The notes below the pieces were generated by a model, which had not been told where the DNA came from, did no database searches, and was given only the letters and a program-made list of their open reading frames with translations. Shown here piece by piece: positions 27,694 to 36,053 of a stretch of DNA of 51,003 bases. The position numbers and the translations under genes were made by a program. Numbering within the stretch: the stretch's first letter is position 1; each line of letters begins with the position of its first letter. The DNA is from Hyphomicrobiales bacterium (GTDB lineage: Bacteria; Pseudomonadota; Alphaproteobacteria; Rhizobiales; Methyloligellaceae): NCBI GenBank assembly GCA_021775575.1, contig JAJFHO010000015.1, positions 1 through 51,003 of the forward strand. The letters run 5' to 3'.

Positions 27694-28552
27694 ATTATTC
27701 TGTTTCGGATTCGGATATAGCGCACGGGCCCTGGCGCGGCGTCTCCTCGCCAAGGAGTGGCGGGTCTCGGGCACAGTCCGGTCGCGCGAAGGTGTCGCCG
27801 CGCTGGCCGCGGAAGGGTTTGACGCATTTGTCTTCGATGGCCGGAAGGCCGACGCGCGGGTCGCGGAGGCTGTTGCCGGCGCGACCCATCTGCTGTTGTC
27901 CGCGCCGCCCGATGACCAAGGCGATCCGCTCCTCCTGCATCACCGTTCCGATCTCGAACAGGCGCCGGAACTCCGATGGATCGGCTATCTCTCCACGGTC
28001 GGCGTCTATGGCAATCACGACGGCGTATGGATTGACGAGGACGCGGTTTTGAAGGCAACCCAGAAACGCGGCAGGCAGCGGGCGGTGGCGGAGCAGGCAT
28101 GGCTGGATTTCGGCGCTGCGTGCGGCAAAGCCGTTCAGCTGTTCCGGCTCGCCGGCATCTATGGTCCGGGGCGCAGCGCTATCGACAAATTGCAGGCCGG
28201 CAACGCCCGGCGCATCATCAAGCCGGGGCAGGTCTTCAACCGCATTCATGTCGAGGATATAGCGCGCGTGCTTGAAGCGTCGATCGCGCAGCCCTCGCCG
28301 GGCGCGGTCTACAATGTCGCCGACGACGAACCGGCGCCGCCGCAAGATCTGGTGGCCTTTAGCGCGGAGCTGCTCGGCGTGGCGCCGCCGCCCGAAATGC
28401 CGTTCGACACCGCCGATTTAAGCCCCATGGCCCGAAGCTTCTATGGCGAAAACAAGCGTGTCTCCAACGCCAGGATCAAGCAGGAACTTGGCGTGAGGCT
28501 GGCCTATCCGACCTATCGCGACGGGCTGCGCGCGATTATGGCCATGTCTTAA
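27686..28552 (+). CDS. NAD(P)-binding epimerase/reductase, YeeZ-like SDR
   Basis: A 288-residue Rossmann protein with the dinucleotide site MPELFCFGFGYSARALARRL at its N-terminus (G-x-G-Y-x3-L, the variant of YeeZ-like extended SDRs), IGYLSTVGVYGNHDG around the active-site region and FRLAGIYGPGRSA. The usual catalytic Tyr-x3-Lys is not obvious, so catalysis is uncertain. The ATG overlaps the end of queG by eight bases behind GGGAG, showing tight coupling. No substrate can be inferred. Confidence 0.83.
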   Translation: MPELFCFGFGYSARALARRLLAKEWRVSGTVRSREGVAALAAEGFDAFVFDGRKADARVAEAVAGATHLLLSAPPDDQGDPLLLHHRSDLEQAPELRWIGYLSTVGVYGNHDGVWIDEDAVLKATQKRGRQRAVAEQAWLDFGAACGKAVQLFRLAGIYGPGRSAIDKLQAGNARRIIKPGQVFNRIHVEDIARVLEASIAQPSPGAVYNVADDEPAPPQDLVAFSAELLGVAPPPEMPFDTADLSPMARSFYGENKRVSNARIKQELGVRLAYPTYRDGLRAIMAMS

Positions 28553-28736
28553 CGCCGGCCCGCAAACGCCACGAAACACCGCAAAATACGCCAATGCACG
28601 ATAATCAGCCGCGTATTGGCGGGATATGAACGATCGTGCGAATGGCGGCTGTTTCATGCTGACCGCCGCCCCCGGCGCCGTTTCATCGAACATTTACCTG
28701 CCTGTTATATAACGGTTGCCAATCAGGAGTTCGACG

Positions 28737-29015
28737 ATGCGCGATGTAACTGAAAGACGGTCAGATAGGCGCCGCAGCGTTTTCTTGCGCGCGCAGGTTT
28801 TGTGGCCGGGGCTTGCAGATGCGATGGAGTGCTCGATTCAGGATGCGAGCCGGTCGGGCTGCCAAATCATGTCGGAAGACATCGATCAGATGCCAGCGCG
28901 GATTTGCCTGACCTTCTGCGGGTTGGGCGAAACATTCGAAGGCGAGATTATCTGGCGACGGGGCAATACGGCCGGCGTGCAGTTTCTGCCCGAGAAGTCG
29001 CAGGCGCCGGCCTGA
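28737..29015 (+). CDS. Stand-alone PilZ domain protein
   Basis: PilZ domains bind cyclic di-GMP. The 92-residue protein keeps both ligand motifs: the Arg-rich ERRSDRRRSVFLRAQV at the N-terminus (R-x3-R) and IQDASRSGCQI (D-x-S-x2-G) in the first strand. The start at 28737 has AGGAG 8 bases upstream; the longer frame begins with a TTG at 28716 and would remove it. There is no partner domain, so it may act as an adaptor. No GGDEF or EAL gene is present nearby. Confidence 0.85.
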   Translation: MRDVTERRSDRRRSVFLRAQVLWPGLADAMECSIQDASRSGCQIMSEDIDQMPARICLTFCGLGETFEGEIIWRRGNTAGVQFLPEKSQAPA

Positions 29016-29233
29016 GTCCGGCATCCCGGCCACCAAAACGACTTTCCGAACCGTAACCAGGGCCGATCGCTCGGGCCGACACCGGGACGTGGAATCATAA
29101 ACACGCGGCCAGAGACCGATTGAAGCCAGCTTTGCAAAGGCAAGATAGCCGGCGGCGAGCTTTTCCTACCGCGCTGCAACGCGGCTGCTGCCGGCGATGC
29201 CCTCCGGAGCAGGCCAGCCAGTCCGCGCGGCCG

Positions 29234-32200
29234 TCAGTACACCCTCAGGGTCGTATCCTTTCGGCCGAAAAGGGCAGGTTTCTGGCTGCCGCCGGTGGCG
29301 CGCTTCACCGCGGCGCCGACCTGCCGGGAGACGAAGGGAAGCAGCTCGCCGCCCGTCACCGCGCCGTCATTGTTGCCCTCGCCGGTCGTGTCGGCAAGAC
29401 CGCGCAGGCCTGCCACCAGCGCATCGGTAAAAGCGCTGCGCGGGCGCTTCGGGTCCGCGAAAGCAGGTTCAGTCCCGGTTGCCGCGGTCATCACGACCCA
29501 GCCCGCGGGCATGAGTTTGCCGAGCGGACGGATCACCGGATAGGCGATGACCGATTTGGCTGCCGGCGGGGAGCCCTTCGTCGGCTGAGCGCCAAATTTT
29601 CCGGCAAAGGACGTATCGAGATAGACGTGCAGGCGTTTCACGCCGAGCACGGCCAGATTGTAATACAGGACCGACAGCCGGTAACCGGTCTCGATCGGTT
29701 TCTTTGGATCGGCGTCCCTGGGCAGAAGCACGACGTCCTTGCCGTCGTCCACCGGCATCGCACGGCCGGAATAGTAGATGATGAGTTCCGACGCCGGCGC
29801 GCTGGCAAGCGCCCTCTGCAGGCGTCCGGCGGGCGCCCCCTGTTTGCCAAGCAGGGCAATGTAATCCTTCAGCCGGCCATTGCGCAGCGGAATGATCCGC
29901 TTGCCGGACAGCAGCATATCGTCTTTGAGGAATTTCACGAATGCGGCGGCGCCCCCGATGGCGTGACGGCTGTTGGGTATCGCCTTGCTCGAATAGCGGG
30001 CGCTGGCGATGACGACCGCAAGCGGGCGCTGCGTCTCCAGCAGCTTCTTGTAGTCGCCGACAGGATCGGCCGGGGCCTTGGTCTCTGGCTTGCCGGGCGC
30101 CGGAGGCTTCGGTGGTGTTCCCGTGCCGGGCGGTGGCGGCGCCGGTTGCCCGCTTCCCGGCGGGGGCGGCGGTGTTCCGGTATCGGGCGGGGGCGGAGGC
30201 GTGCCGGTATCCGGCGGCTGTTGGTCCTCGGCAGGAGGAGGTGAGCCGTCTGGCGGTTGCTCCCCGGCAGGAGGAGGTGTGCCCTCTGGCGGTTGCTTGC
30301 CCTCCGCTGGTGGCTGTTCACCTTCAGCAGGGGGTTGCTCGCCCCCGGCGGGTGGGCCGTCCGGCGGGAGTTCAATCTCTTCTGTTGGAGCCGGCGGTGG
30401 CTCAGGTGCATGCGGCGCATCCGGCCCCATAACGTCGCCGCAATAGGCAGGGGGCTTGAACTGAACATATCCCTCGCAGTGATCCCTCAACAGCGCGTTA
30501 CACTCGTCCTCGCTACGCCCGGGCTGGGATTCCATGCCCGGAGCTGCTCTGCCGGCCATGCAATCGGCAACCACTTCTTCATAAGGCAAAACTCCTTGTT
30601 CCAGACACGAGCCGTTTGTCGAATAGGTCTTGTTCCCCCCGTGGTCCTGGCAGTCACGGCAATTACCACTCTGGAAGCCATGTCCCTGTCCTTCGGGACA
30701 TGTGAAATCCAGACATTGAGCCCCTGTCACAGGTGTGAAGTAATAATCCTGGCCTTCTGGACAAGGATTGCCGCAGCTTCCGTCATCAAGCACGGCGCCT
30801 GACAATGGATTGCATTCGCCTGTGGCCGTGCAGATACCGTTAACCGCAGAATATCCCTGCGGACAAATCGGATGGCAGCGCCCGTTTATCGACAAGAGAC
30901 CTTCAGGGCAGCTATCAACGCATATACCACCTTCGGTGACAAACGAGCCTTCAGAGCATTGAGGAACGCAACTGTCACCCTGCCGAACCAGTCCGTCGGG
31001 GCAGGTGGCAAGGCACTGCCCATTTACATTTTCATGATCTGATCCGCAATTGAGTGTGCATTGTCCATTCAGCTCCGGAGCGTCACTGGTGCATTCACTT
31101 GCTACGAGACAATTGATACCATCGGCTCTGAACTGACCCTCAGGGCAGTTCTCCACGCACTGGCCCTCGCTGACGCTGCCACCGTAGTTAACGCATCCGC
31201 TTGCCCAGACACACCTTTTCCCGCCCAGATTGACCATTCCTTCAGGACAGCTGTCCGGACAGCATGAGCCACCATAAAAAATACATTTGCCGACGAACCC
31301 TAGATAGGGGATTGGGCATTGCTCGACGCACGCGCCGTTCAGCTCGAATTGCCCCTCCGGACAGCTCGCGGCACAGCTGCCGTCTTCCAGCGTGACCTGG
31401 CCGCCGGGACAGACCAGGGGCGGGTTCGGCGTTGGCGGCGGCGGAGCAGGCGGTGCCGCTGGTGGAATTGGTGTATCACCGCCGGGTGGACCGGGCTTTA
31501 GCGGGCTGTCCGGTGGTTGGCGAACACTGCCGCCGGGGCGAACAGTCTGGCACTGCGACAAATTCGGATTCTGCGCGCAGATGCTTGGGACCAGTCCAGC
31601 CCCCTCGGGCGGTCCGGTCAGGTCCGGTTGGGTTAACTTGCCGCAACCGGGATATTTCGGGTTGGCAGAGCAAATCTTGTCGCTCGCCGGCGGTGGCGTA
31701 TTCTCCGGCGGCGAGGGTTGTTCGCCGTCACCGCATTTCGGGCTCGCCGGGTTCGCCTTGCAAAAGGCAGCATTTTCCAGCTCCTGCTTGTCGCTGGGTC
31801 TGGTTTCGGGCGGAGCTTCCTTGGCGGGGGGCGCTTTTTCCTTCGTGACATCAGTGGGGACCGGGACAGTTTTCTGTTCAGGCGAAACTTTCTTCTTTGC
31901 GGGCGATGGCGATGCTTTTTTCACAGGAGGTGGTGATGTTTTCTTCGCAGGCGGTGCGGCTTTCTTCTTCACAGGTGGCGGCGCGGCCTTCTTCCTTGCC
32001 GGCGGCGGTGCGGACTTCTTTATCGTGCGCGGTGGTGCGGCTTTCTTCTTCGCAAGCGGTGGAGTGGCCTTCTTCCTCGAACTGGTCGGCGATGATTTCT
32101 TTTTCGAATCTTTCGATCTCTGGGTGAGGCGTATCAGCTTCTGGACACGCGCCAGCGCGCGGCGCTGGATCAGAGAGTCCTGGGCTGTGAGACCGGCAGT

Positions 32201-32392
32201 TTGCGGCGGAGCCGGCTGCGAAGGCTCGCCGGCTAGCGTCGGCTGGCTGCGTTGCGTGGCCAATAATGCCGCTGCGATAACCACATAAAATACAACAGCT
32301 AACGCATACCATCTCGCCATGCAGGACCGGGTCCTCGACGCCATTCTCCCCCCAAACGGTTCGGGTTGAATTCCCGAAACCCTTTTAGACAT
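29234..32392 (-). CDS. Membrane-anchored Cys-rich protein with caspase-like (C14) pseudoprotease domain
   Basis: A 1052-residue protein of unusual build. Residues 25-46 (ARWYALAVVFYVVIAAALLA) form one membrane anchor, so the rest is probably periplasmic. About 92-195 is a Lys/Pro/Ala tract with repeated KKKAAPP units. At 211-220, 241-250 and 272-281 are three C-x2-NP-x4-C units (CKANPASPKC, CSANPKYPGC, CAQNPNLSQC). About 328-650 is a cysteine-rich region with repeated CPEGQF-like units resembling EGF-like modules, and about 655-778 is a Pro-rich linker. From 785 it reads like a caspase-fold domain: LAVVIASARYSSKAIPNS, then YYSGRAM (873-879) and HVYLDTSFAG (922-931). Active family members have His in YSGHG and Cys in D-x-C; here they are Arg877 and Ser928, so it is probably inactive. 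ATG 32392 follows GGGGAG. Confidence 0.82.
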   Translation of the reverse strand: MSKRVSGIQPEPFGGRMASRTRSCMARWYALAVVFYVVIAAALLATQRSQPTLAGEPSQPAPPQTAGLTAQDSLIQRRALARVQKLIRLTQRSKDSKKKSSPTSSRKKATPPLAKKKAAPPRTIKKSAPPPARKKAAPPPVKKKAAPPAKKTSPPPVKKASPSPAKKKVSPEQKTVPVPTDVTKEKAPPAKEAPPETRPSDKQELENAAFCKANPASPKCGDGEQPSPPENTPPPASDKICSANPKYPGCGKLTQPDLTGPPEGAGLVPSICAQNPNLSQCQTVRPGGSVRQPPDSPLKPGPPGGDTPIPPAAPPAPPPPTPNPPLVCPGGQVTLEDGSCAASCPEGQFELNGACVEQCPIPYLGFVGKCIFYGGSCCPDSCPEGMVNLGGKRCVWASGCVNYGGSVSEGQCVENCPEGQFRADGINCLVASECTSDAPELNGQCTLNCGSDHENVNGQCLATCPDGLVRQGDSCVPQCSEGSFVTEGGICVDSCPEGLLSINGRCHPICPQGYSAVNGICTATGECNPLSGAVLDDGSCGNPCPEGQDYYFTPVTGAQCLDFTCPEGQGHGFQSGNCRDCQDHGGNKTYSTNGSCLEQGVLPYEEVVADCMAGRAAPGMESQPGRSEDECNALLRDHCEGYVQFKPPAYCGDVMGPDAPHAPEPPPAPTEEIELPPDGPPAGGEQPPAEGEQPPAEGKQPPEGTPPPAGEQPPDGSPPPAEDQQPPDTGTPPPPPDTGTPPPPPGSGQPAPPPPGTGTPPKPPAPGKPETKAPADPVGDYKKLLETQRPLAVVIASARYSSKAIPNSRHAIGGAAAFVKFLKDDMLLSGKRIIPLRNGRLKDYIALLGKQGAPAGRLQRALASAPASELIIYYSGRAMPVDDGKDVVLLPRDADPKKPIETGYRLSVLYYNLAVLGVKRLHVYLDTSFAGKFGAQPTKGSPPAAKSVIAYPVIRPLGKLMPAGWVVMTAATGTEPAFADPKRPRSAFTDALVAGLRGLADTTGEGNNDGAVTGGELLPFVSRQVGAAVKRATGGSQKPALFGRKDTTLRVY

Positions 32393-32840
32393 GATCTCCC
32401 CGGTATCGCAGCTTAACAGAAAAAACCTATACGGAACGTCTTACTACGGATGAATTGTCCGGAGCACTCAGCCCGCGGTGGCGTTTTCAGGATCAATCAA
32501 AGATAGCGTGAGCCATCCGGGATACAGTCCCTGGGGACTGTCACCGTCAGTTCGCCCGGCAGGAGAAAGGCCAGGGTCTTGCCATGAAGATCCTGGGCGA
32601 GGGCGCTGTTGACGCCGCGCCCAGCAGGCGAATATTCGCCTGCGCCGCTATGTCGGCCGCAACCTGGCCTATGGCGCGGCGGCCGAACGGGCAGGGGGAA
32701 ACGGCGCTGCGCCAAGGGCACGGCGACCTACGTCTAATACTGCTTCGACGATGGACGCTCCGAAACGGTGCTTTTCTGAATGCCGCCGGATGCTCGAACA
32801 ACATCTCAAGTCCCCATGATGCGGCCAAGGCGAAGCGGCT
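32393..32840. other. 448-bp intergenic region without a convincing gene
   Basis: Several short frames exist on both strands, but none has a ribosome site, a recognisable motif or a plausible composition. One rightward frame resembles a broken small gene: a fragment reading RLRRYVGRNLAYGAAAERAG, and another frame with AKGTATYV then a stop and YCFDDGRSETVLF. This may be a decayed gene, but evidence is thin. The region also has a 20-base perfect palindrome (32624-32643) and an 8-base stem around TG (32524-32541). The leftward promoter of the caspase-like gene should lie in 32393-32460. Confidence 0.5.
32624..32643. repeat. 20-bp perfect palindrome
   Basis: GCAGGCGAATATTCGCCTGC reads identically on both strands. 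It lies in the noncoding gap between the caspase-like gene and the biotin carboxylase gene, about 230 bases before the caspase-like start. It could be a binding site for a dimeric regulator. No second copy was noticed in the window. Confidence 0.5.
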
Positions 32841-34211
32841 TCAGGCCACTCCCGCGGATTTGTAGCTTCCTTCCTCCACATAGCGCGTCGTTGGCGGCCC
32901 GCTGCGAAAGACCGGGTCAAGGAGCACCTGCTTCAGGAAGGCCTGATTGGTCGATACGCCGTCGATACCGATTGCGTCGAGGGCTGCACCCATCCGCTCG
33001 ATTGCATCGCTGCGATCAAGCCCTCGGACGATGACCTTGGCGATCATCGGATCGTAATAGGGCGTGATCCGGTCCCCCTCCCGCAGGCCGTGATCTATGC
33101 GCAGGGCGTCATTTTCCGCCGGCAGCCGGAAGCGTGAAAGCTCGCCGGGCGAGGGCAGAAAGTTCTTCTCAGGCCTTTCCGCGTATAGCCGGCATTCAAT
33201 GGCGTGGCCGCGGCCGGAGATTTGATCCTGCTCCGGCGGCGTGAAATCTCCCGACGCAAGGGCGATCTGCGCGCGCACCAGATCGATGCCGGTGATCATC
33301 TCGGTCGCCGCGTGCTCGACCTGAATGCGCGTGTTCATTTCCAGAAAAAAGAACTCTTGCCTGTCCCGGTCGTAGATGAATTCGACAGTGCCGGCGCCGC
33401 GATACTTCGCGTGGGCGACGAGCGCAAGCGCCGCCTCATGCATGGCCTGACGGGTCTGGGTGGGAACGCCGGGCGCGGGCGCCTCTTCGATGATCTTCTG
33501 AAAACGCCGCTGCACCGAGCAATCCCGGTCGAGGAAATGGACGCCGCCGCCGTCGCCGAATCCGAATATCTGAACCTCGATATGGCGCGCCCGGGCGATG
33601 AAATGCTCCAGATAGATGGTGCCGTCCCCGAAGCTGCGCTCGGCCAGCGACTGCGTCGACGCCACGCTGCTTTGCAAGGCCTCCGGCGTCTCCGCCAGCC
33701 GCATGCCGATGCCGCCGCCGCCGGCCGCAGCCTTCACCAGCAGCGGGTAGCCGACCTTTTCCGCTGCCTCTTCCAGACCGGCCGTTTCGCCGGGGCGCAA
33801 GCGCGGACTTCCCGGCAGCACGGGAACGCCGGAGGCCTTGGCAATATCGCGCGCCCGCTCCTTGTCGCCCATATCCTCGATTGTGCCGGGCCGCGCGCCA
33901 ATCCAGATGCGGCCGGTCCTCTCCACGGCTTCAGCGAAGCGCGCATTCTCCGCCAGGAAGCCGTAGCCTGGATGTACCGCGTCCGCGCCGGAGGCTTGCA
34001 GGGCGGAAAGGATCGCATCCTGATTGAGATAGGACTTCGCCGCCGGGGCCGGCCCGATCGGGAACGCCGCATCGGCTTGCGCCACATGCAGCGCGCCGGC
34101 GTCCGCCTCCGAATAGACGGCTGCGGTTTCGACACCTGTGTCGCGGCAGCTGCGGATGATGCGGCAGGCAATCTCGCCGCGGTTGGCGATCAGGACTTTG
34201 CGGATGCTCAT
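32841..34211 (-). CDS. Acyl-CoA carboxylase biotin carboxylase subunit
   Basis: Biotin carboxylases charge biotin with bicarbonate using ATP. The 456-residue protein is an AccC-type subunit without a fused biotinyl domain. It starts MSIRKVLIANRGEIACRIIRS, has the ATP-grasp glycine loop KAAAGGGGIGMR, HIEVQIFGFGDG and the catalytic EMNTRIQVEHAATEMI. The start at 34211 lies 4 bases after the stop of the carboxyltransferase gene; the long upstream frame inside that gene is a shadow. It is the last gene of the accessory carboxylase operon. The substrate is set by the carboxyltransferases, not by this subunit. Confidence 0.92.
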   Translation of the reverse strand: MSIRKVLIANRGEIACRIIRSCRDTGVETAAVYSEADAGALHVAQADAAFPIGPAPAAKSYLNQDAILSALQASGADAVHPGYGFLAENARFAEAVERTGRIWIGARPGTIEDMGDKERARDIAKASGVPVLPGSPRLRPGETAGLEEAAEKVGYPLLVKAAAGGGGIGMRLAETPEALQSSVASTQSLAERSFGDGTIYLEHFIARARHIEVQIFGFGDGGGVHFLDRDCSVQRRFQKIIEEAPAPGVPTQTRQAMHEAALALVAHAKYRGAGTVEFIYDRDRQEFFFLEMNTRIQVEHAATEMITGIDLVRAQIALASGDFTPPEQDQISGRGHAIECRLYAERPEKNFLPSPGELSRFRLPAENDALRIDHGLREGDRITPYYDPMIAKVIVRGLDRSDAIERMGAALDAIGIDGVSTNQAFLKQVLLDPVFRSGPPTTRYVEEGSYKSAGVA

Positions 34212-34215
34212 GGAT

Positions 34216-35811
34216 TTAGGGCGCGACGCCCGCCTTGGCGCGGGGGCCGAGCCCGATCCGCAGCCGGTCCTCGGCCAATGCGATATAGTCGCAAAGGATG
34301 GGGCGGGTCTCACGCGGATCGATGATCTCCTCAACGGCAAGCGCCTCGGCGGTGCGGAAGGGAGAGGCGTAGGCCCTGAGTTCGGCCTCCAGTTCCTTCT
34401 CGCGTGCTTTCGGATCCTCCGCCGCTTCGATTTCGCGGCGGAAGGCCGCCGCAACGCCGCCCTCGACGGGCAGCGAGCCCCATTCGCCGCTCGGCCAGGC
34501 GAGCTTCAAATCGATGTCATTCTTGTTGCAGGTGGCCATGCCGGCCATGCCGTAGCATTTGCGGATGACCATGGTCAGCGTCGGCACCTTCAGCTGCGCG
34601 GCCATATACACCGCGCGCATGCCTTCGCGCAGCGTGCCGTCCTGCTCCGCTTTCAGCCCGACCATGAAGCCCGGCACGTCGACAAGGAACACCAGCGGAA
34701 TGTGGAAGGTGTCGCAGAGCTCCATGAAGTGAATTTGCTTGCGCGCCGCATCGGCGTCCATGGCGCCGCCATAAATCTTCGGGTTGTTGGCGACGATGCC
34801 CACGGGCCGCCCGCCGAGGCGCGCCAGCATGGTGATGATCGCGCGCCCGTAGGTCGGCCTGATCTCGAAGGACAAGTCCTTGTCGACAACCAGTTCGACA
34901 AGCTTTTTCATGTCATAGGGGCGGGTGCGCTGCTCGGGCACTATGTCCAAAAGCCCCTCCTCGCGGCGGTCCACCGGGTCGTCGGCGGGGAGTCTGGGCG
35001 GCAGCTCCCAGACATTTTGCGGCATGAAGCTCAGGAAACGCCTGATCTGGGCCAGGGCGTCGTGCTCGGTTTCCGCCACATTGTGGATCGAACCCGCCTT
35101 GGTGACGGCGACCGCCGGTCCGCCCAGCTCTTCCTTTGAGATCGTCTGGCCAAGCGAGCGCTTCACCACCGGGGGCCCGGCGGCGAAGATCTGGCTTGTG
35201 CCGTCCACCATGACCGAGAAATGGGACAGGATGGCGCGCCCGGCCGGTCCGCCGGCAGCCGTGCCGAGCACGGCAGACGCAACGGGAACCTCGCCCAAAA
35301 GTTCGACGGAGCGCTCGAAACCGTCGACACCGGGAAAGGTGACAAAGCCCCGCCGCTTCGCCGAGGTCACGCTCCCCCCGGCGCCGTCGATGAGATTGAC
35401 CAGAGGCATTTTATAGTGGTGCGCGAGGTCCTCGATATAGCCGCCCTGTCCGCCCTTGCGCCGCTGCGCTCCGAAACTGGTGCCGCCGCGTATGGTGAAA
35501 TCCTCACCGCCAATAGCGACCGGCCGTCCGTCGATGCGCGCCGTCCCGGCCACATAGGTGGAAGGCGTGACCCCTTTCAGTTTCAGCGCCTCGTCATAGT
35601 CGCCGGTGCCAGCGAGCGTGCCGACCTCGCGGAAACTGCCCGCATCGGTGATCCGCTCGATGCGCTCGCGAACGGTAAGCCGGCCGGCCTTGTGCTGCCG
35701 GGCAATATTGTCCGGCCCGCCCATGTCGGCGGCGAAGCCGCGCCGCTGCTCGAGTTCGTCGATCTGCGCGGCCCAGAAGCCGCCGCCTTTTTCTAGCTTT
35801 CGATCAGGCAC
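34216..35811 (-). CDS. Acyl-CoA carboxylase carboxyltransferase subunit (first)
   Basis: A 531-residue carboxyltransferase of the PccB/MccB superfamily with two crotonase-like halves. It shows IGGEDFTIRGGTSFGAQRRKG, the CoA-binding LIDGAGGSVTSAKRRGF, GTAAGGPAGRAIL and, in the second half, VFLVDVPGFMVGLKAEQDG and IRKCYGMAGMATCNK. These transfer the carboxyl group from biotin to an acyl-CoA. Start GTG 35811 lies within the end of the biotinyl carrier gene (19-base overlap). It differs clearly from the second carboxyltransferase, so they are not recent duplicates. The residue pattern does not let me choose propionyl-, methylcrotonyl- or another acyl-CoA. Confidence 0.9.
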   Translation of the reverse strand: MPDRKLEKGGGFWAAQIDELEQRRGFAADMGGPDNIARQHKAGRLTVRERIERITDAGSFREVGTLAGTGDYDEALKLKGVTPSTYVAGTARIDGRPVAIGGEDFTIRGGTSFGAQRRKGGQGGYIEDLAHHYKMPLVNLIDGAGGSVTSAKRRGFVTFPGVDGFERSVELLGEVPVASAVLGTAAGGPAGRAILSHFSVMVDGTSQIFAAGPPVVKRSLGQTISKEELGGPAVAVTKAGSIHNVAETEHDALAQIRRFLSFMPQNVWELPPRLPADDPVDRREEGLLDIVPEQRTRPYDMKKLVELVVDKDLSFEIRPTYGRAIITMLARLGGRPVGIVANNPKIYGGAMDADAARKQIHFMELCDTFHIPLVFLVDVPGFMVGLKAEQDGTLREGMRAVYMAAQLKVPTLTMVIRKCYGMAGMATCNKNDIDLKLAWPSGEWGSLPVEGGVAAAFRREIEAAEDPKAREKELEAELRAYASPFRTAEALAVEEIIDPRETRPILCDYIALAEDRLRIGLGPRAKAGVAP

Positions 35812-36014
35812 AGGACTTGGTCCTCTTCCACGGACTCCTCCGGCTTGACCTTGATCGCGGCAAGGGTTCCCGCGACCGGCGCTTCGACCGGGATTTCCAT
35901 TTTCATAGATTCCAGGATCATGATCAGCTCGCCTTCGGCAACGGCGTCGCCCTCGGCCTTTTCGATTTTCCAGACGGAGCCGATGACCTCCGACGTGACT
36001 TGCGTTGTCGCCAT
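35793..36014 (-). CDS. Stand-alone biotinyl carrier protein
   Basis: A 73-residue protein that is almost entirely a biotinyl/lipoyl domain. The biotin site is Lys38 in ILESMKMEIPVEAPVAG (the MKM motif). It begins MATTQVTSEVIGSVWKIEKA after a good AAGGGAG site. It lacks the Pro/Ala-rich N-terminus of AccB, so it looks like the carrier of an acyl-CoA carboxylase rather than the fatty-acid enzyme. It lies between the two carboxyltransferase genes and overlaps the downstream one. Confidence 0.92.
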   Translation of the reverse strand: MATTQVTSEVIGSVWKIEKAEGDAVAEGELIMILESMKMEIPVEAPVAGTLAAIKVKPEESVEEDQVLCLIES

Positions 36015-36053
36015 AAGCGTTTCTCCCTTGTGTCCTTCTCCGCTATGCGGCGG

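Noticed and set aside
28589-28621. Inverted repeat CGCCAAT and ATTGGCG after the SDR gene as a terminator
   Set aside because: Only seven pairs around a loop of about 19 bases and no T run; too weak to support.
30078-30446. A Gly-rich + strand frame that looks like a PE_PGRS or silk-like protein
   Set aside because: It is the complement of the Pro-rich linker of the caspase-like protein; poly-Pro codons read as poly-Gly on the other strand.
31392-32288. A Phe/Gly-rich + strand frame of 298 codons
   Set aside because: It is the complement of the Lys/Pro/Ala tract (AAG gives CTT, read as Phe or Leu), so it is not a gene.
35793-35811. Frameshift or gene fusion between the biotinyl carrier and carboxyltransferase
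   Set aside because: Both proteins are complete in separate frames; the overlap contains a clean stop for one and a GTG start for the other.
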